A DNA stretch of 64,000 nt. Origin: CAMWXW01 sp051650105. GTDB lineage: Bacteria; Desulfobacterota; Desulfovibrionia; Desulfovibrionales; Desulfovibrionaceae. The stretch lies in assembly GCA_051650105.1 (NCBI GenBank), contig JBOFIJ010000016.1, forward strand, positions 124,001-188,000, written 5' to 3'. This document shows, piece by piece, positions 53,710 to 63,017 of the stretch (within the stretch, counting starts at the first letter, position 1; every line of letters begins with the position of its first letter). The translations under genes were made by a program, and so were the position numbers. The notes beneath the pieces were generated by a model. The model worked only from the letters and a program-made list of their open reading frames with translations. It did not search any database and had not been told where the DNA came from.

Positions 53710-54250
53710 TAATGCAAGAGGACGTAAAAGTTCTCATCAAGATACTGAGCGTTGTAATGATGCTATTAAGGCAAAAGAGGTGTTTGTTATTTCTGAAACA
53801 GGGGAGCAGTTAGGTGTATTATCCAAACAGGATGCACTAGTAAGGGCTCGGAATTTGGGTATGGATTTAGTTGAAGTTTCTCCCAATGCCTCTCCACCTG
53901 TTTGCCGAATTATGGATTATGGTCGGCATAAATATGAACAGCAGAAGAAAAAACAAGAAACAAAGAAAAGACAGGTTATTGTTCAAATAAAAGAGATACG
54001 TATGCGTCCTAAGACGGATGAACATGACTATCAAACTAAATTAAGACATATACTGCGTTTTTTACAAGAAGGAGACAGATGTCGCGTTTCTATTCTTTTT
54101 AGAGGAAGAGAAATAGTTCATAAGGAAAGGGCTGAGAAGATACTCGCTCGTGTTGTGGAAGATACGAAAGAAATTGGAAAACTTGAGCAGGATCCCAAAA
54201 TTGAAGGGCGTTCAATGTCTATGCTTATTGCTCCTTTAGGTAAGAAGTAA
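53681..54250 (+). CDS. infC: Translation initiation factor IF-3
   Basis: Binds the 30S subunit and checks the initiator codon. Family blocks: VFVISETGEQLGVLSKQDALVRARNLGMDLVEVSPNASPPVCRIMDYGRHKYEQQKKK, then QIKEIRMRPKTDEHDYQTKLRH and VSILFRGREIVHKE. The frame opens at ATG 53681 inside thrS, but no ribosome site precedes it. A GGAGG at 53683-53687 is ideally placed (8 bases) before an in-frame ATA at 53696, which would give a normal-length N-terminus (MNSFNNARGRKSS). Rare infC start codons (AUU in E. coli) underlie autoregulation, so an AUA start is plausible. I give the longest frame here. Confidence 0.93.
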   Translation: MEVLVINSFNNARGRKSSHQDTERCNDAIKAKEVFVISETGEQLGVLSKQDALVRARNLGMDLVEVSPNASPPVCRIMDYGRHKYEQQKKKQETKKRQVIVQIKEIRMRPKTDEHDYQTKLRHILRFLQEGDRCRVSILFRGREIVHKERAEKILARVVEDTKEIGKLEQDPKIEGRSMSMLIAPLGKK

Positions 54251-54489
54251 TAGTATTTTATGAATTCATAATTTTATTAGTTTGATGTGTGGCATAAATA
54301 GAAAATGAAAGATATATTCTGATTAGATTTGATTTTGTGCAATTCTTTTTGTGAAGGTGTTTCTTGTTTTTTTTTCTTTTAGAAAATGCTGGCTATTTTT
54401 AAAAGAATAGAGTATATGTGTTAAGAGTTTGTAATTGATTATTTTTCTTTATGTATTCTGATGCATATAAGAATAGGAGTTGTTTTACC

Positions 54490-54687
54490 ATGCCTAAAAT
54501 GAAGACAAAAAGGGCTGCTGCTAAAAGGTTTTCTGTGACTGCCACAGGGAAATTTAGACGGCGAAAGCAGAATTTGCGTCACATATTGACGAAGAAATCT
54601 GCAAAGAGAAAGATGAATCTTAGACAGAGTGCTATTGTAGATGATACCAATCATAAAGCTGTAGCAAGAATGCTTCCATATGCGTAA
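54490..54687 (+). CDS. rpmI: 50S ribosomal protein L35
   Basis: 65 residues, start at PKMKTKRAAAKRF with TAGGAG upstream; the frame extends to 54451 without support. Highly basic, with the family pattern ATGKFRRRKQNLRHILTKKSAKRKMNLRQ. It follows infC after an unusually long 239-base gap, which may hold a leader or promoter, though I see no defined structure there. Confidence 0.95.
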   Translation: MPKMKTKRAAAKRFSVTATGKFRRRKQNLRHILTKKSAKRKMNLRQSAIVDDTNHKAVARMLPYA

Positions 54688-54751
54688 AGTGTAGTGAGTT
54701 ATTATTCTGCTTCATTGGCTGCTCTCGCCTCATGGAGCTTTGGAGGGTTAT

Positions 54752-55108
54752 ATGCGTATTAAGAGAGGTGTGGCTGCACACAAAAGACATAAGAAATATT
54801 TAAAAATGGCTAAGGGTTTTCGAGGTGGTCGTAGTAAGCTTTATAGGACTGCTCGAGAGGTTGTTGAGAAGTCTTTGGTTTATTCTTATAGAGATAGAAA
54901 AGTCCGTAAACGAGAATTTAGGAAATTATGGATTCTGCGTATTAGTGCTGCCGCAAAAGCATTAGATTTATCGTATAGTAAGTTTATGTTTGGTTTGAAG
55001 GAAGCTGGTGTGGATCTCAATCGTAAAATTCTTGCAGATATAGCTGTTAGGGATAAAGAGGCATTTGCTAATCTAGTTGAAAAAGCAAGGGGCTTTATTG
55101 TTCAGTGA
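54752..55108 (+). CDS. rplT: 50S ribosomal protein L20
   Basis: 118 residues beginning MRIKRGVAAHKRHKK after a GGAGGG site; the upstream in-frame TTG at 54740 overlaps that site and is unlikely. Family blocks AKGFRGGRSKLYRTAREVVEKSLVYSYRDRKVRKREFRKLWILRI and KEAGVDLNRKILADIAV are present. L20 often controls its own operon by binding mRNA; no leader structure was identified. Confidence 0.96.
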   Translation: MRIKRGVAAHKRHKKYLKMAKGFRGGRSKLYRTAREVVEKSLVYSYRDRKVRKREFRKLWILRISAAAKALDLSYSKFMFGLKEAGVDLNRKILADIAVRDKEAFANLVEKARGFIVQ

Positions 55109-55117
55109 TGGTGATAT

Positions 55118-56179
55118 ATGTCTGATTCAAAAAAAGTGCGTGAGGAATTGGAGTCTCTGATTCCTTTATTAAAAAAGGGTTTAGAGAATGTTTTTTCTGA
55201 GCAAGAAGCTGAGCTTTTGCGCGTGGAGATACTTGGAAGAAAGGGTAAACTTGCTCAGAGTATGACAGCGCTTTCTGGGGTTTCTGCTGAAGAGAAACCT
55301 CTGCTTGGGAAGCTTGCGAATGCAGTAAAAGTTCAGCTTCTTCAGCTTTTTGAAGAACATATTGTATCCATTTCTTCTAGAAAAGAAAAAGAATTTTTAG
55401 GGACATTTGATTATACTTTGCCAGGGAGAATACAGCAGCAATCTTCTTTGCATGTGGTAACGCTTGTTATTGATAGAATTATTGATATTTTTACTAAGAT
55501 GGGATACGACATTGCGACTGGTTTTGAAGTAGAAACAGAGTATTATAATTTTGAAGCTCTCAATATTCCAGCTCATCATCCAGCTAGAGATATGCAGGAT
55601 ACTTTTTTTGTTCAGCCTGGTATTGTTCTTCGCACGCATACATCACCTTTACAAGTACGTATTATGAAGGAATATACTCCTCCTCTTTCTGTATTGGCGC
55701 CAGGTAAGGTGTATAGGAAAGATTCAGATATTACACATACACCGATGTTTCATCAAATAGAAGGTTTTGTTGTGGATAAAGGCATCAGTTTTTCTCATTT
55801 ACGTGGTACGTTGGATTATTTTGTTCGGGAAATATTTGGGGAAAATGTAAAAACTCGTTTTCGCTCAAGTTTTTTTCCATTCACGGAGCCTAGTGTTGAA
55901 TTAGATATGTCTTGTTCTCTTTGTGATGCTGGGAAGTACACTAATAGGGAAGTGTGTAAAGTGTGTAAGGGAACTGGTTGGATTGAAATATTGGGCTGTG
56001 GTATGATTGCTCCAAGTGTTTTTAGAGCTGTGGAATGTGATGTAGAGATGTATTCTGGTTTTGCCTTTGGACTTGGTGTAGAGCGAATTGCAATGATTTT
56101 ATACTCTATAGGAGATTTAAGACTGTTTTATGAGAATGATCTTCGTTTTCTCTCTCAATTTTCTTTAAGTAGGTATTAG
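55118..56179 (+). CDS. pheS: Phenylalanyl-tRNA synthetase alpha subunit
   Basis: Catalytic subunit of the alpha2-beta2 enzyme. 353 residues: N-terminal coiled coil (1-~90, GRKGKLAQSMTALSG), then class II motifs with HPARDMQDTFFV, LRTHTSPLQVR, GKVYRKDSDITHTPMFHQIEGFVVD, FFPFTEPSVELD and GFAFGLGVERIAMI. It lies 9 bases after rplT and 2 bases before pheT. Confidence 0.97.
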   Translation: MSDSKKVREELESLIPLLKKGLENVFSEQEAELLRVEILGRKGKLAQSMTALSGVSAEEKPLLGKLANAVKVQLLQLFEEHIVSISSRKEKEFLGTFDYTLPGRIQQQSSLHVVTLVIDRIIDIFTKMGYDIATGFEVETEYYNFEALNIPAHHPARDMQDTFFVQPGIVLRTHTSPLQVRIMKEYTPPLSVLAPGKVYRKDSDITHTPMFHQIEGFVVDKGISFSHLRGTLDYFVREIFGENVKTRFRSSFFPFTEPSVELDMSCSLCDAGKYTNREVCKVCKGTGWIEILGCGMIAPSVFRAVECDVEMYSGFAFGLGVERIAMILYSIGDLRLFYENDLRFLSQFSLSRY

Positions 56180-56181
56180 CT

Positions 56182-58566
56182 ATGTTAGTTAGTTTGCGAT
56201 GGTTGCAAGAATTTGTGCCATATACAGGCACTGTCAGTGAATTATGTACTGTACTTACGTGTCTTGGTTTAGAGGTTGAGAGCGTTACAAAGCCTTTTGA
56301 TTTCTTGTCTTCTATTGTTGTTGGAAAAGTACTTACTTGTGAAAGGCATCCAAAATCTGAAAAACTTTCTGTTTGTACTGTGGATGTGGGTTCAACAATT
56401 CTTCGCATTGTGTGTGGTGCTGGTAATATATCTTCATCTCTTTTTGTTCCTGTGGCTCGGGTTGGCACGGTTATGCCAAATGGTCTATTAATTAAAGAAG
56501 TGTCTTTACGCGGAGAAATTTCTGAGGGAATGATTTGTTCAGAAGAGGAATTACGTTTGGCGTTTTCTTCGGAAGGCATTTTATCGTTAAGAGAAGATAG
56601 TGTTATAGGTATGACGTTGTTGGAGCATTTCTCTTTAGATGATACTATAATAGAATTAAATATTACTCCAAATAGAGCAGATTGTCTTTCTATTTTTGGA
56701 GTGGCTCGTGAGATTGCTTTGGCATTTTCTTTACCTTTATCTTTTCCAGAAAATTCTTTTTATGTTACAAAGGGGTATTGTGAGGAATATTCTTTTATTG
56801 TTGAAGAGAGCAGTTTGGTTAGTTTTTATTCTGTAAGGGTTTTGGAAGATATTGTTATTGCCGATTCTCCGAGTTGGATGCGGTACAGATTACTTTCTGT
56901 GGGTATACGGCCTATTTCTAATATTGTTGATATAACAAATTACGTTTTAGTGGAATTTGGGCAGCCTTTACATGCATTTGATGCAAATGCTATAGTTGGT
57001 TCATCTATTCGTGTTGGTACTGCGGAGGAAGGCTCTGTTTTCACCGCACTTGATTCTTCAAAATATACTCTTTCTTCCGAAGATATTTGTATTTTTGATG
57101 AAAAAAAAGTTATTGCTTTAGCTGGTATTATGGGCGGGAAGAATACGGAAGTTTCCTCAAAGACAACTAAAATACTATTAGAATCTGCGGTATTTTCTCC
57201 TCATTCTGTTCGCAAAACTGCTCGTAGACTTTCTTTACATTCAAATGCTTCGTATCGTTTCGAAAGAGGTGTTGATAGGATGCAATCTAAGTTTGCTATG
57301 GAAAGAGCTATTCATTTATTGTCTTCTATAATGTCTCTGTCCATTAGTTCTGTATGCCTTGAGATTGAAGAAACAAGAGTAGTTCCAGCTATTTTGTTCA
57401 GAGCCAGTAAGGCAAGGGAATTATTAGGTCTTCTTGTTGCTGATGGCTTTTGCAGGGATATTTTGCTTTCTTTGGGTTGTATTATTGAAGAAGCCGATTT
57501 TTTTTGGAAAGTTTCCCCTCCTTCATATAGGATGGATCTTACTGAAGAAGTTGATTTAATAGAAGAAATTGCACGTCTTTATGGTGTGGATCGTATTGAA
57601 GGTTCTCTTCCTACTGTGAAGAAGAATATTGCACTTGACTCTACCAGCGATGAATATTATTCCCTTCGAAGGGTGAAAAATTGGGCAGCTAATCTGGGTC
57701 TTAGGGAAATAATTTCCTATAGTTTTACTTCTCAGGAATCGTTAGATATCTTGGGAGTGCCTTCTGAAAATAGAGTAATACTTCAGAATCCTCTTTCTTT
57801 AGAGTATACGACTATGCGAACAACATTACTTCCAGCTATGTTGAAAACGATGCAGTACAATAATAATAGAGGAAATACATCACTAGCATTTTTTGAAATT
57901 GCTAAGACTTTCACACAAGATTTAGAAAAAGAAACACAAAGTAATGAGAAAGATATGCTTTGTATTGCTTTACATGGCAACAAGAATCCACGTGAGTGGT
58001 TTTCTCAGCATGAGATGTGGGATTATCTAGATATAAAAGGTATTGTGGAGCATTGTTGCAGTGTCTTTTTTGATGAAAATTGTTCTTATGATATTTTGGA
58101 GGAACATTCATATCTGTCTCCTGCTGTATCTATTTTTTCTGGAAAAGAGAAAATAGGTATTATGGGAAGGGTACTCCCTGATATTGCAAAAAAATATGAT
58201 AATAAAGAGGACATTTGGTGTGCAGAAATCTCTCTCTCCCAATTTTTACAAAATGAAAAAAGTGAAGTGAAAAGCATTTCTTCAGTGCCTCAGTATCCAA
58301 GTATTAAAAGGGATATTACTTTTATCATTCCAGAAGATGGTATCTATGTGGGCATACTTTTTGATGTAATATCCGATATGTCTCTTTCTTTATTAGAGGA
58401 TTTTTTCTTAATTGGTATATATTATCCTAAAGAAACTAATGAAAAACATGTTACAGTACGTTTTGTTTTTAGAGACTCTCAGTCGACATTAACAGACGAG
58501 TTAGCTGATTCTTTACGGAAGGATATAAGTGATCATATAATGAGAATATTATCCGTGAGAGTGTAG
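56182..58566 (+). CDS. pheT: Phenylalanyl-tRNA synthetase beta subunit
   Basis: 794 residues with the full bacterial domain order. N-terminal B1/B2 EMAP-type tRNA-binding domain (VGKVLTCERHPKSEKLSVCTVDVG), B3/B4 editing domain (ELNITPNRADCLSIFGVAREIA, NIVDITNYVLVEFGQPLHAFD, LAGIMGG), B5 (YRMDLTEEVDLIEEIARLYG), and the core (SLEYTTMRTTLLPAMLKTMQYN). A C-terminal ferredoxin-fold anticodon domain (QYPSIKRDITFIIPE) closes the protein. Confidence 0.97.
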   Translation: MLVSLRWLQEFVPYTGTVSELCTVLTCLGLEVESVTKPFDFLSSIVVGKVLTCERHPKSEKLSVCTVDVGSTILRIVCGAGNISSSLFVPVARVGTVMPNGLLIKEVSLRGEISEGMICSEEELRLAFSSEGILSLREDSVIGMTLLEHFSLDDTIIELNITPNRADCLSIFGVAREIALAFSLPLSFPENSFYVTKGYCEEYSFIVEESSLVSFYSVRVLEDIVIADSPSWMRYRLLSVGIRPISNIVDITNYVLVEFGQPLHAFDANAIVGSSIRVGTAEEGSVFTALDSSKYTLSSEDICIFDEKKVIALAGIMGGKNTEVSSKTTKILLESAVFSPHSVRKTARRLSLHSNASYRFERGVDRMQSKFAMERAIHLLSSIMSLSISSVCLEIEETRVVPAILFRASKARELLGLLVADGFCRDILLSLGCIIEEADFFWKVSPPSYRMDLTEEVDLIEEIARLYGVDRIEGSLPTVKKNIALDSTSDEYYSLRRVKNWAANLGLREIISYSFTSQESLDILGVPSENRVILQNPLSLEYTTMRTTLLPAMLKTMQYNNNRGNTSLAFFEIAKTFTQDLEKETQSNEKDMLCIALHGNKNPREWFSQHEMWDYLDIKGIVEHCCSVFFDENCSYDILEEHSYLSPAVSIFSGKEKIGIMGRVLPDIAKKYDNKEDIWCAEISLSQFLQNEKSEVKSISSVPQYPSIKRDITFIIPEDGIYVGILFDVISDMSLSLLEDFFLIGIYYPKETNEKHVTVRFVFRDSQSTLTDELADSLRKDISDHIMRILSVRV

Positions 58567-58582
58567 AAGTATTGGAGGATAT

Positions 58583-58939
58583 ATGATTGAAGAAGGATAT
58601 CGTATTGGTGAAGTTGCAGAAATGATAGGGGTTAAACCTTATGTCTTGCGTTTTTGGGAAACAGAGTTTAAACAAATTACACCAAGTAGAACAGAAAATA
58701 AGCAGCGTTTGTATTCTGAAAAAAATATTGAATATATTAAGATTATTCAGAACCTCCTTCATCAGCAAGGATTAACCATTGAGGGTGCTAGAAAAATTAT
58801 TGATAAAGGCGAAGCCGTCTTGTCGACGGTTCCTTTTAAAAGCGATTCTTCTTTTGACAAAGTAAACAAAGGCCTTGAAAATGAGAAAATTATTCAAGAA
58901 TTAGAGGAAATGCGTAGGTTACTTTTATTATCTAAATAG
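58583..58939 (+). CDS. MerR family transcriptional regulator
   Basis: 118 residues. N-terminal winged helix-turn-helix of the MerR type (YRIGEVAEMIGVKPYVLRFWETEFKQITPSRTENKQRLYSEKNIEYIKIIQNLLHQQGLTIEGARKII), followed by a short coiled-coil tail without an effector domain or metal-binding cysteines. Genes of this sort follow pheT or ihfA in many proteobacteria. GGAGG precedes the ATG, and a terminator follows. Its target is not known. Confidence 0.9.
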   Translation: MIEEGYRIGEVAEMIGVKPYVLRFWETEFKQITPSRTENKQRLYSEKNIEYIKIIQNLLHQQGLTIEGARKIIDKGEAVLSTVPFKSDSSFDKVNKGLENEKIIQELEEMRRLLLLSK

Positions 58940-58970
58940 GTATTTCATAATACTATTGATTTTTTGAGAA

Positions 58971-58995
58971 GGTCTTCAGGAATTGAAGGCCTTTT
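58971..58995 (+). terminator. Rho-independent terminator after merR
   Basis: Stem GGTCTTCA (58971-58978) with TGAAGGCC (58984-58991), 5-base loop GGAAT and four T residues. It ends the long thrS-to-merR block. Confidence 0.85.
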
Positions 58996-59170
58996 CACGT
59001 TATAATAAATTCTTTTATATGTGTATTTTATACTATTTTTTGTATTTTACATGGATATATAAAATAGTGGAGTTTTGTTCTGCTTTTTGTTATACATGAC
59101 ACGTGCAATTTCCCTTTACAAAAATGATGACATGTTGTACAAGGGAGATATACTGAAGGGAGAAATAGAT

Positions 59171-59671
59171 ATGCCAAATCCTCTTGTTCTCATGGAAACA
59201 AGTTCTGGAAGTATTTTATTAGAACTGTATGAAAAAGAGGCACCTATTACTGTTAAAAATTTTTTACGGTACGTGCAAGAAGGTTTTTATAATAATACCA
59301 TATTTCACAGAGTGATAAAAGATTTTATGGTTCAAGGTGGAGGATTAACTCCAAAAAGAGAAGAAAAGAAGGTGTATGATCCAATACAAAATGAAGCAAA
59401 TAATGGAAAAAAAAATCTTCGTGGAACAGTTGCTATGGCAAGAACAGAAGCTATTCATAGTGCTCAAGCGCAATTTTTTATTAATGTTGTGGATAACGAT
59501 TTTTTAGATTATGTAGACAATACGTCGTATGGTTATTGCGTGTTTGGTAGTGTTATTGACGGAATGGATAGTGTTGACGCTATACAAAAAGTTCCTACTA
59601 TTGTTGAAAAGAATTATGAAGCTATTCCGAAAGAACTTATCCTTATAACAGAAGTTATTATTTTTGAGTAG
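59171..59671 (+). CDS. ppiB: Cyclophilin-type peptidyl-prolyl isomerase, cytosolic
   Basis: 166 residues from the ATG 59171 (MPNPLVLMETSSGSILLEL), which has AAGGGAG upstream; the frame is open to 59075 without a ribosome site or signal-like segment. Cyclophilin blocks FHRVIKDFMVQGGGLTPK, AMARTEAIHSAQAQFFINVVDNDFLDY and GYCVFGSVIDGMDSVDAI are clear. Paralogue of the signal-bearing gene at 19243-19815. Its last ~90 bases are copied at 16031-16163. It ends 9 bases before moeA. Confidence 0.93.
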   Translation: MPNPLVLMETSSGSILLELYEKEAPITVKNFLRYVQEGFYNNTIFHRVIKDFMVQGGGLTPKREEKKVYDPIQNEANNGKKNLRGTVAMARTEAIHSAQAQFFINVVDNDFLDYVDNTSYGYCVFGSVIDGMDSVDAIQKVPTIVEKNYEAIPKELILITEVIIFE

Positions 59672-59680
59672 GAATAGTGC

Positions 59681-60943
59681 ATGAAAAAACAGCTTTTTGA
59701 GACATTTTTTACTGTAATGGAAGTCGATTGGCTTATCAAGAAATTGAAAAGTTATAAACCACTTCGAGAAGAGAAGCGTTCTTTTAATGATGCTGTGCAT
59801 TATGTTTTATCTAGAGATATTTTTGCTAATGAAGATATTCCTCTGGCTCACCGTGCTACGATGGATGGATATGCTGTTAGGTCTATAGATACTGTGAGTG
59901 CTTCCGAATCGAACCCTGTATATTTGGAATGTGTTGAAAGTGTTTGTGTAGAGAAGGCGTCATCTGCTGTTTTATGTTCTGAACAAGCTTTTGCTATTGT
60001 TACAGGAGCTATTCTTCCAGAAGGCGCTGATGCTGTTGTTATGCAAGAATATACACAAATTCTTGGTGAAAATACTATTTCTGTGCATAGGCCTGTTACA
60101 CCATTTTCTCATGTGCTACTTAAGGGTGAAGATGCTCAAAAAAATGCTCTTGTTTTTGAAAAGGGAACGCTATTGCGACCTCAAGAAATAGGCATGTTGG
60201 CCTCTCTTGGTATAATAGAAGTGTATGTGTATGCAAAGCCTTCTATTGCTATTTTTTCTACAGGGGATGAAATTATTTCTCCCTATGAAAAGATAGAGCT
60301 TGGGCTTGTTCGAGACGCCAATACGTATGTAATTGCTTCCACTCTTGCTTCGTGTGGGTGTGAAATTATTTATGGTGAGATTGTTAAAGATACGTTGTCA
60401 TTATTACAAAAATCGTTATCTGATGCTTTGCAAAAGGCTGACATTGTGTTGCTTTCTGGTGGAAGCTCTATTGGTTCTAGAGATTATACTATTGAAGCCA
60501 TAGAATCTATAGAAAATGCGCAGATTATTACACATGGTGTCGCTATGCAGCCTGGAAAGCCTACTATTTGGGCATGTGTTGAGGGAGAAAATACAAATAA
60601 GTATATTTGTGGTCTTCCTGGTCAAATGGCATCTGCTCAAATTGTTGTATTTTCGCAAATTCTCCCTTTTGTTCAGTATCTTTATGGAAGGGAAGATGCC
60701 TTTGAGAGAAGGATATGGAATAAAAAAGAGGCTATTCTCACAAGAAATATTTCTGGGAGTAGAGGAAAGGAAACATGGATTCGGCTTGCATTAGAATATA
60801 AAGATAATTTATGCTATGCTACTCCCATTCTTGGTAAATCTGCTTTGTTAAAAACTATGATTGAAGCGGATGCATTGTTTCCTATACCAGAAAATATAGA
60901 AGGTTTTGAAAAAGATTCTATTATTCAGGTATATTTGATATGA
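59681..60943 (+). CDS. moeA: Molybdopterin molybdenumtransferase MoeA
   Basis: Inserts molybdate (or tungstate) into adenylylated molybdopterin, producing the cofactor of formate dehydrogenases and related enzymes. 420 residues: DIPLAHRATMDGYAVRSID, IVTGAILPEGADAVVMQEY, RPQEIGMLASLGIIEVYVYAKPSIAIFSTGDEI, VRDANTYVIASTLASCGCEIIYGEIVKD, LLSGGSSIGSRDYT and the C-terminal domain with GLPGQMASAQIVVF. The beginning of the gene is part of the duplicated segment also found at 16031-16163. Confidence 0.95.
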   Translation: MKKQLFETFFTVMEVDWLIKKLKSYKPLREEKRSFNDAVHYVLSRDIFANEDIPLAHRATMDGYAVRSIDTVSASESNPVYLECVESVCVEKASSAVLCSEQAFAIVTGAILPEGADAVVMQEYTQILGENTISVHRPVTPFSHVLLKGEDAQKNALVFEKGTLLRPQEIGMLASLGIIEVYVYAKPSIAIFSTGDEIISPYEKIELGLVRDANTYVIASTLASCGCEIIYGEIVKDTLSLLQKSLSDALQKADIVLLSGGSSIGSRDYTIEAIESIENAQIITHGVAMQPGKPTIWACVEGENTNKYICGLPGQMASAQIVVFSQILPFVQYLYGREDAFERRIWNKKEAILTRNISGSRGKETWIRLALEYKDNLCYATPILGKSALLKTMIEADALFPIPENIEGFEKDSIIQVYLI

Positions 60944-61716
60944 GAATTTTATGTTTAGGTGATGTTGTTGGAGACAGTGCTAGAAAAGCGTTAAGAGATT
61001 CTTTACAGACTATTCGTGTACAATATGCTGCTGATTGCGTCATTGTGAACGGTGAGAATGCTTCTGGCGGTAGGGGAATTACATTAGAATCGTATAAAGA
61101 GCTTCTTCATTCTGGTGTAGATATTATCACAACTGGAAACCATGTATGGCAACATAAAAATATTTATGGAATGTTAGAAGATCCAGATGCTCCTATTATT
61201 GTGCCTGCAAATTATCCATTATTGGGTAAGATAAAAGGTTTTATATATATGAAATGCTATTCTGTTTCTGTTCTTGTTGTGAATTTGATAGGAAGAATTT
61301 TTATGCAACCTGTGGAATGTCCTTTTGCAACAATTGAGACCATTCTGGATGTATTTGATAAAAAAGCTATTGTTATTGTCGATTTTCATGCTGAAGCAAC
61401 AAGTGAAAAGAGGGCAATGGCTTTTTTCTTAGATGGCAGAGTATCTGCTTTATTTGGAACACATACCCATGTTCAAACAAATGATGCTACTATTTTGGAC
61501 AAGGGAACAGGCTATATTACAGATCTTGGTATGTGTGGCGTGGAAAATTCTGTTCTCGGTGCTGAAGCTCACTTTGCTATAGAACGTCTTAGAAGTTCTC
61601 GTTTTAAATATTTGCCGCTTGCAAAAGGGACTGTTTCATTACAAGGTGTTTTATTTGATATTGATGAAATAACATATAAAACAGTTGCTGTGGATACCAT
61701 ACGAATGACAATATAG
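60940..61716 (+). CDS. YmdB-type metallophosphoesterase (TIGR00282 family)
   Basis: 258 residues. Metal-binding and catalytic blocks: MRILCLGDVVGDSARKAL, VNGENASGGRGITLESYKEL, TTGNHVWQHKNI, VDFHAEATSEKRAMAFFLDGRVSALFGTHTHVQTNDATIL and TDLGMCG. Family members such as Bacillus YmdB hydrolyse 2',3'-cyclic AMP in vitro; the physiological role is unclear. It overlaps moeA by four bases (ATGA) and lies 13 bases before tyrS. Confidence 0.92.
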   Translation: MRILCLGDVVGDSARKALRDSLQTIRVQYAADCVIVNGENASGGRGITLESYKELLHSGVDIITTGNHVWQHKNIYGMLEDPDAPIIVPANYPLLGKIKGFIYMKCYSVSVLVVNLIGRIFMQPVECPFATIETILDVFDKKAIVIVDFHAEATSEKRAMAFFLDGRVSALFGTHTHVQTNDATILDKGTGYITDLGMCGVENSVLGAEAHFAIERLRSSRFKYLPLAKGTVSLQGVLFDIDEITYKTVAVDTIRMTI

Positions 61717-61729
61717 ATGGGAGAAAATA

Positions 61730-62935
61730 ATGGCTAATAAAATGAATATAGTTGATATAATGAATATAGTTCGTCGTGGCAGTAGTGAGATTATACAGGA
61801 GGAGGATCTGGAAAAGAGGCTTCTTTCAAAAAAAATACTTAGAATAAAAGCAGGTTTTGATCCTACAGCACCAGATTTACACCTTGGACATACGGTGCTT
61901 ATCAATAAATTGCGTCATTTTCAAGATCTTGGCCATACCGTTATTTTTCTTGTTGGAGATTTTACTGCTTCTATTGGAGATCCTAGTGGTAAAAATGAAA
62001 CAAGGCCTTCTTTATCTCGCGAACAAATTATGGAAAATGCTAAGACATATCAGGATCAGGTTTTTAAAATATTAGATAAAGAAAAAACGGAAATACGATT
62101 TAATTCAGAATGGTCTTCTATTTTAACTGCAGGAGACGTAATTAAATTGGCATCTTGTGCTACTGTTGCTAGAATGTTAGAAAGAAATGATTTTGAAAAT
62201 AGATATAAAAATGGAATTCCTATTGCTATTCACGAATTTTTATATCCTCTTATGCAAGGGTATGATTCTGTCGCTTTGAAAGCAGATGTTGAACTTGGTG
62301 GAAATGATCAAAAATTTAATTTGCTTATGGGCAGAACATTACAGAGTCATTGGAATCAGACTCCTCAAGTTGTTCTCACAATGCCTTTATTGGAAGGCTT
62401 AGATGGTGTTAAAAAAATGTCCAAATCTTTAGGTAATTATATAGGTATAACTGAAGAAGCAAATAGTATGTTTGGGAAAATAATGTCTATTTCAGATACT
62501 CTTATGTGGCGATATTATGAAATGCTTTCTTTGCGGTCATTAGAGGATATAGAGCATTTAAAAAAAGAAGATATTGAGGGAAGAAAACACCCTAAAATTA
62601 TAAAGGAAGAATTGGCTTTTGAGATAGTAGAGCGTTTTCATTCAACAGATAGTGCACATACTGCAAGAGTGGAATTCAATTCTATTTTTTCTGGTGGAAA
62701 TATTCCTGAAGAAGTGAAAGAGTATATATGTTCTTATGGTGAAGAGAGTATTCCTCTTCATTTTCTTTTAAAAAATTCTATGGTTTCCTCAAAAGGAGAA
62801 GCAAGAAGACTTATAGAACAAGGAGCTTTTTCAATTAATTCTGTGCGATGTGAAGATGCAATGAAGGCTCTTGAAATTGGTGAATATTGTATTCGTTTAG
62901 GAAAGAGACGCTTTTTGAAGGTAATTGTTCAGTAA
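61730..62935 (+). CDS. tyrS: Tyrosyl-tRNA synthetase
   Basis: Charges tRNA-Tyr. 401 residues: class I HIGH-type motif in DPTAPDLHLGHTVLINKLR, GDFTASIGDPSGKNETRP, ELGGNDQKFNLLMGR, and the KMSKS loop in VKKMSKSLGNYIG. A C-terminal S4 RNA-binding domain closes it (SSKGEARRLIEQGAFSINSVRC). The sequence type corresponds to the TyrZ/long-core class. The last 84 bases are repeated directly after the stop in slightly altered form (62933-63017). Confidence 0.96.
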   Translation: MANKMNIVDIMNIVRRGSSEIIQEEDLEKRLLSKKILRIKAGFDPTAPDLHLGHTVLINKLRHFQDLGHTVIFLVGDFTASIGDPSGKNETRPSLSREQIMENAKTYQDQVFKILDKEKTEIRFNSEWSSILTAGDVIKLASCATVARMLERNDFENRYKNGIPIAIHEFLYPLMQGYDSVALKADVELGGNDQKFNLLMGRTLQSHWNQTPQVVLTMPLLEGLDGVKKMSKSLGNYIGITEEANSMFGKIMSISDTLMWRYYEMLSLRSLEDIEHLKKEDIEGRKHPKIIKEELAFEIVERFHSTDSAHTARVEFNSIFSGGNIPEEVKEYICSYGEESIPLHFLLKNSMVSSKGEARRLIEQGAFSINSVRCEDAMKALEIGEYCIRLGKRRFLKVIVQ

Positions 62936-63017
62936 TTCTGTGGGATGTGAAGATGCAATGAAGGTTCTTGAAATTGGTGAATATTGTATTCATTTAGGAA
63001 AGAGACGCTTTTTTGAA
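62933..63017 (+). repeat. Tandem partial copy of the tyrS 3' end
   Basis: 85 bases repeating 62836-62919 with three substitutions and one extra T in a T-run, offset by 97 bases. The copy starts inside the last tyrS codons and their stop. It has no start of its own and is non-coding debris; the functional tyrS end is the first copy. Confidence 0.92.
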
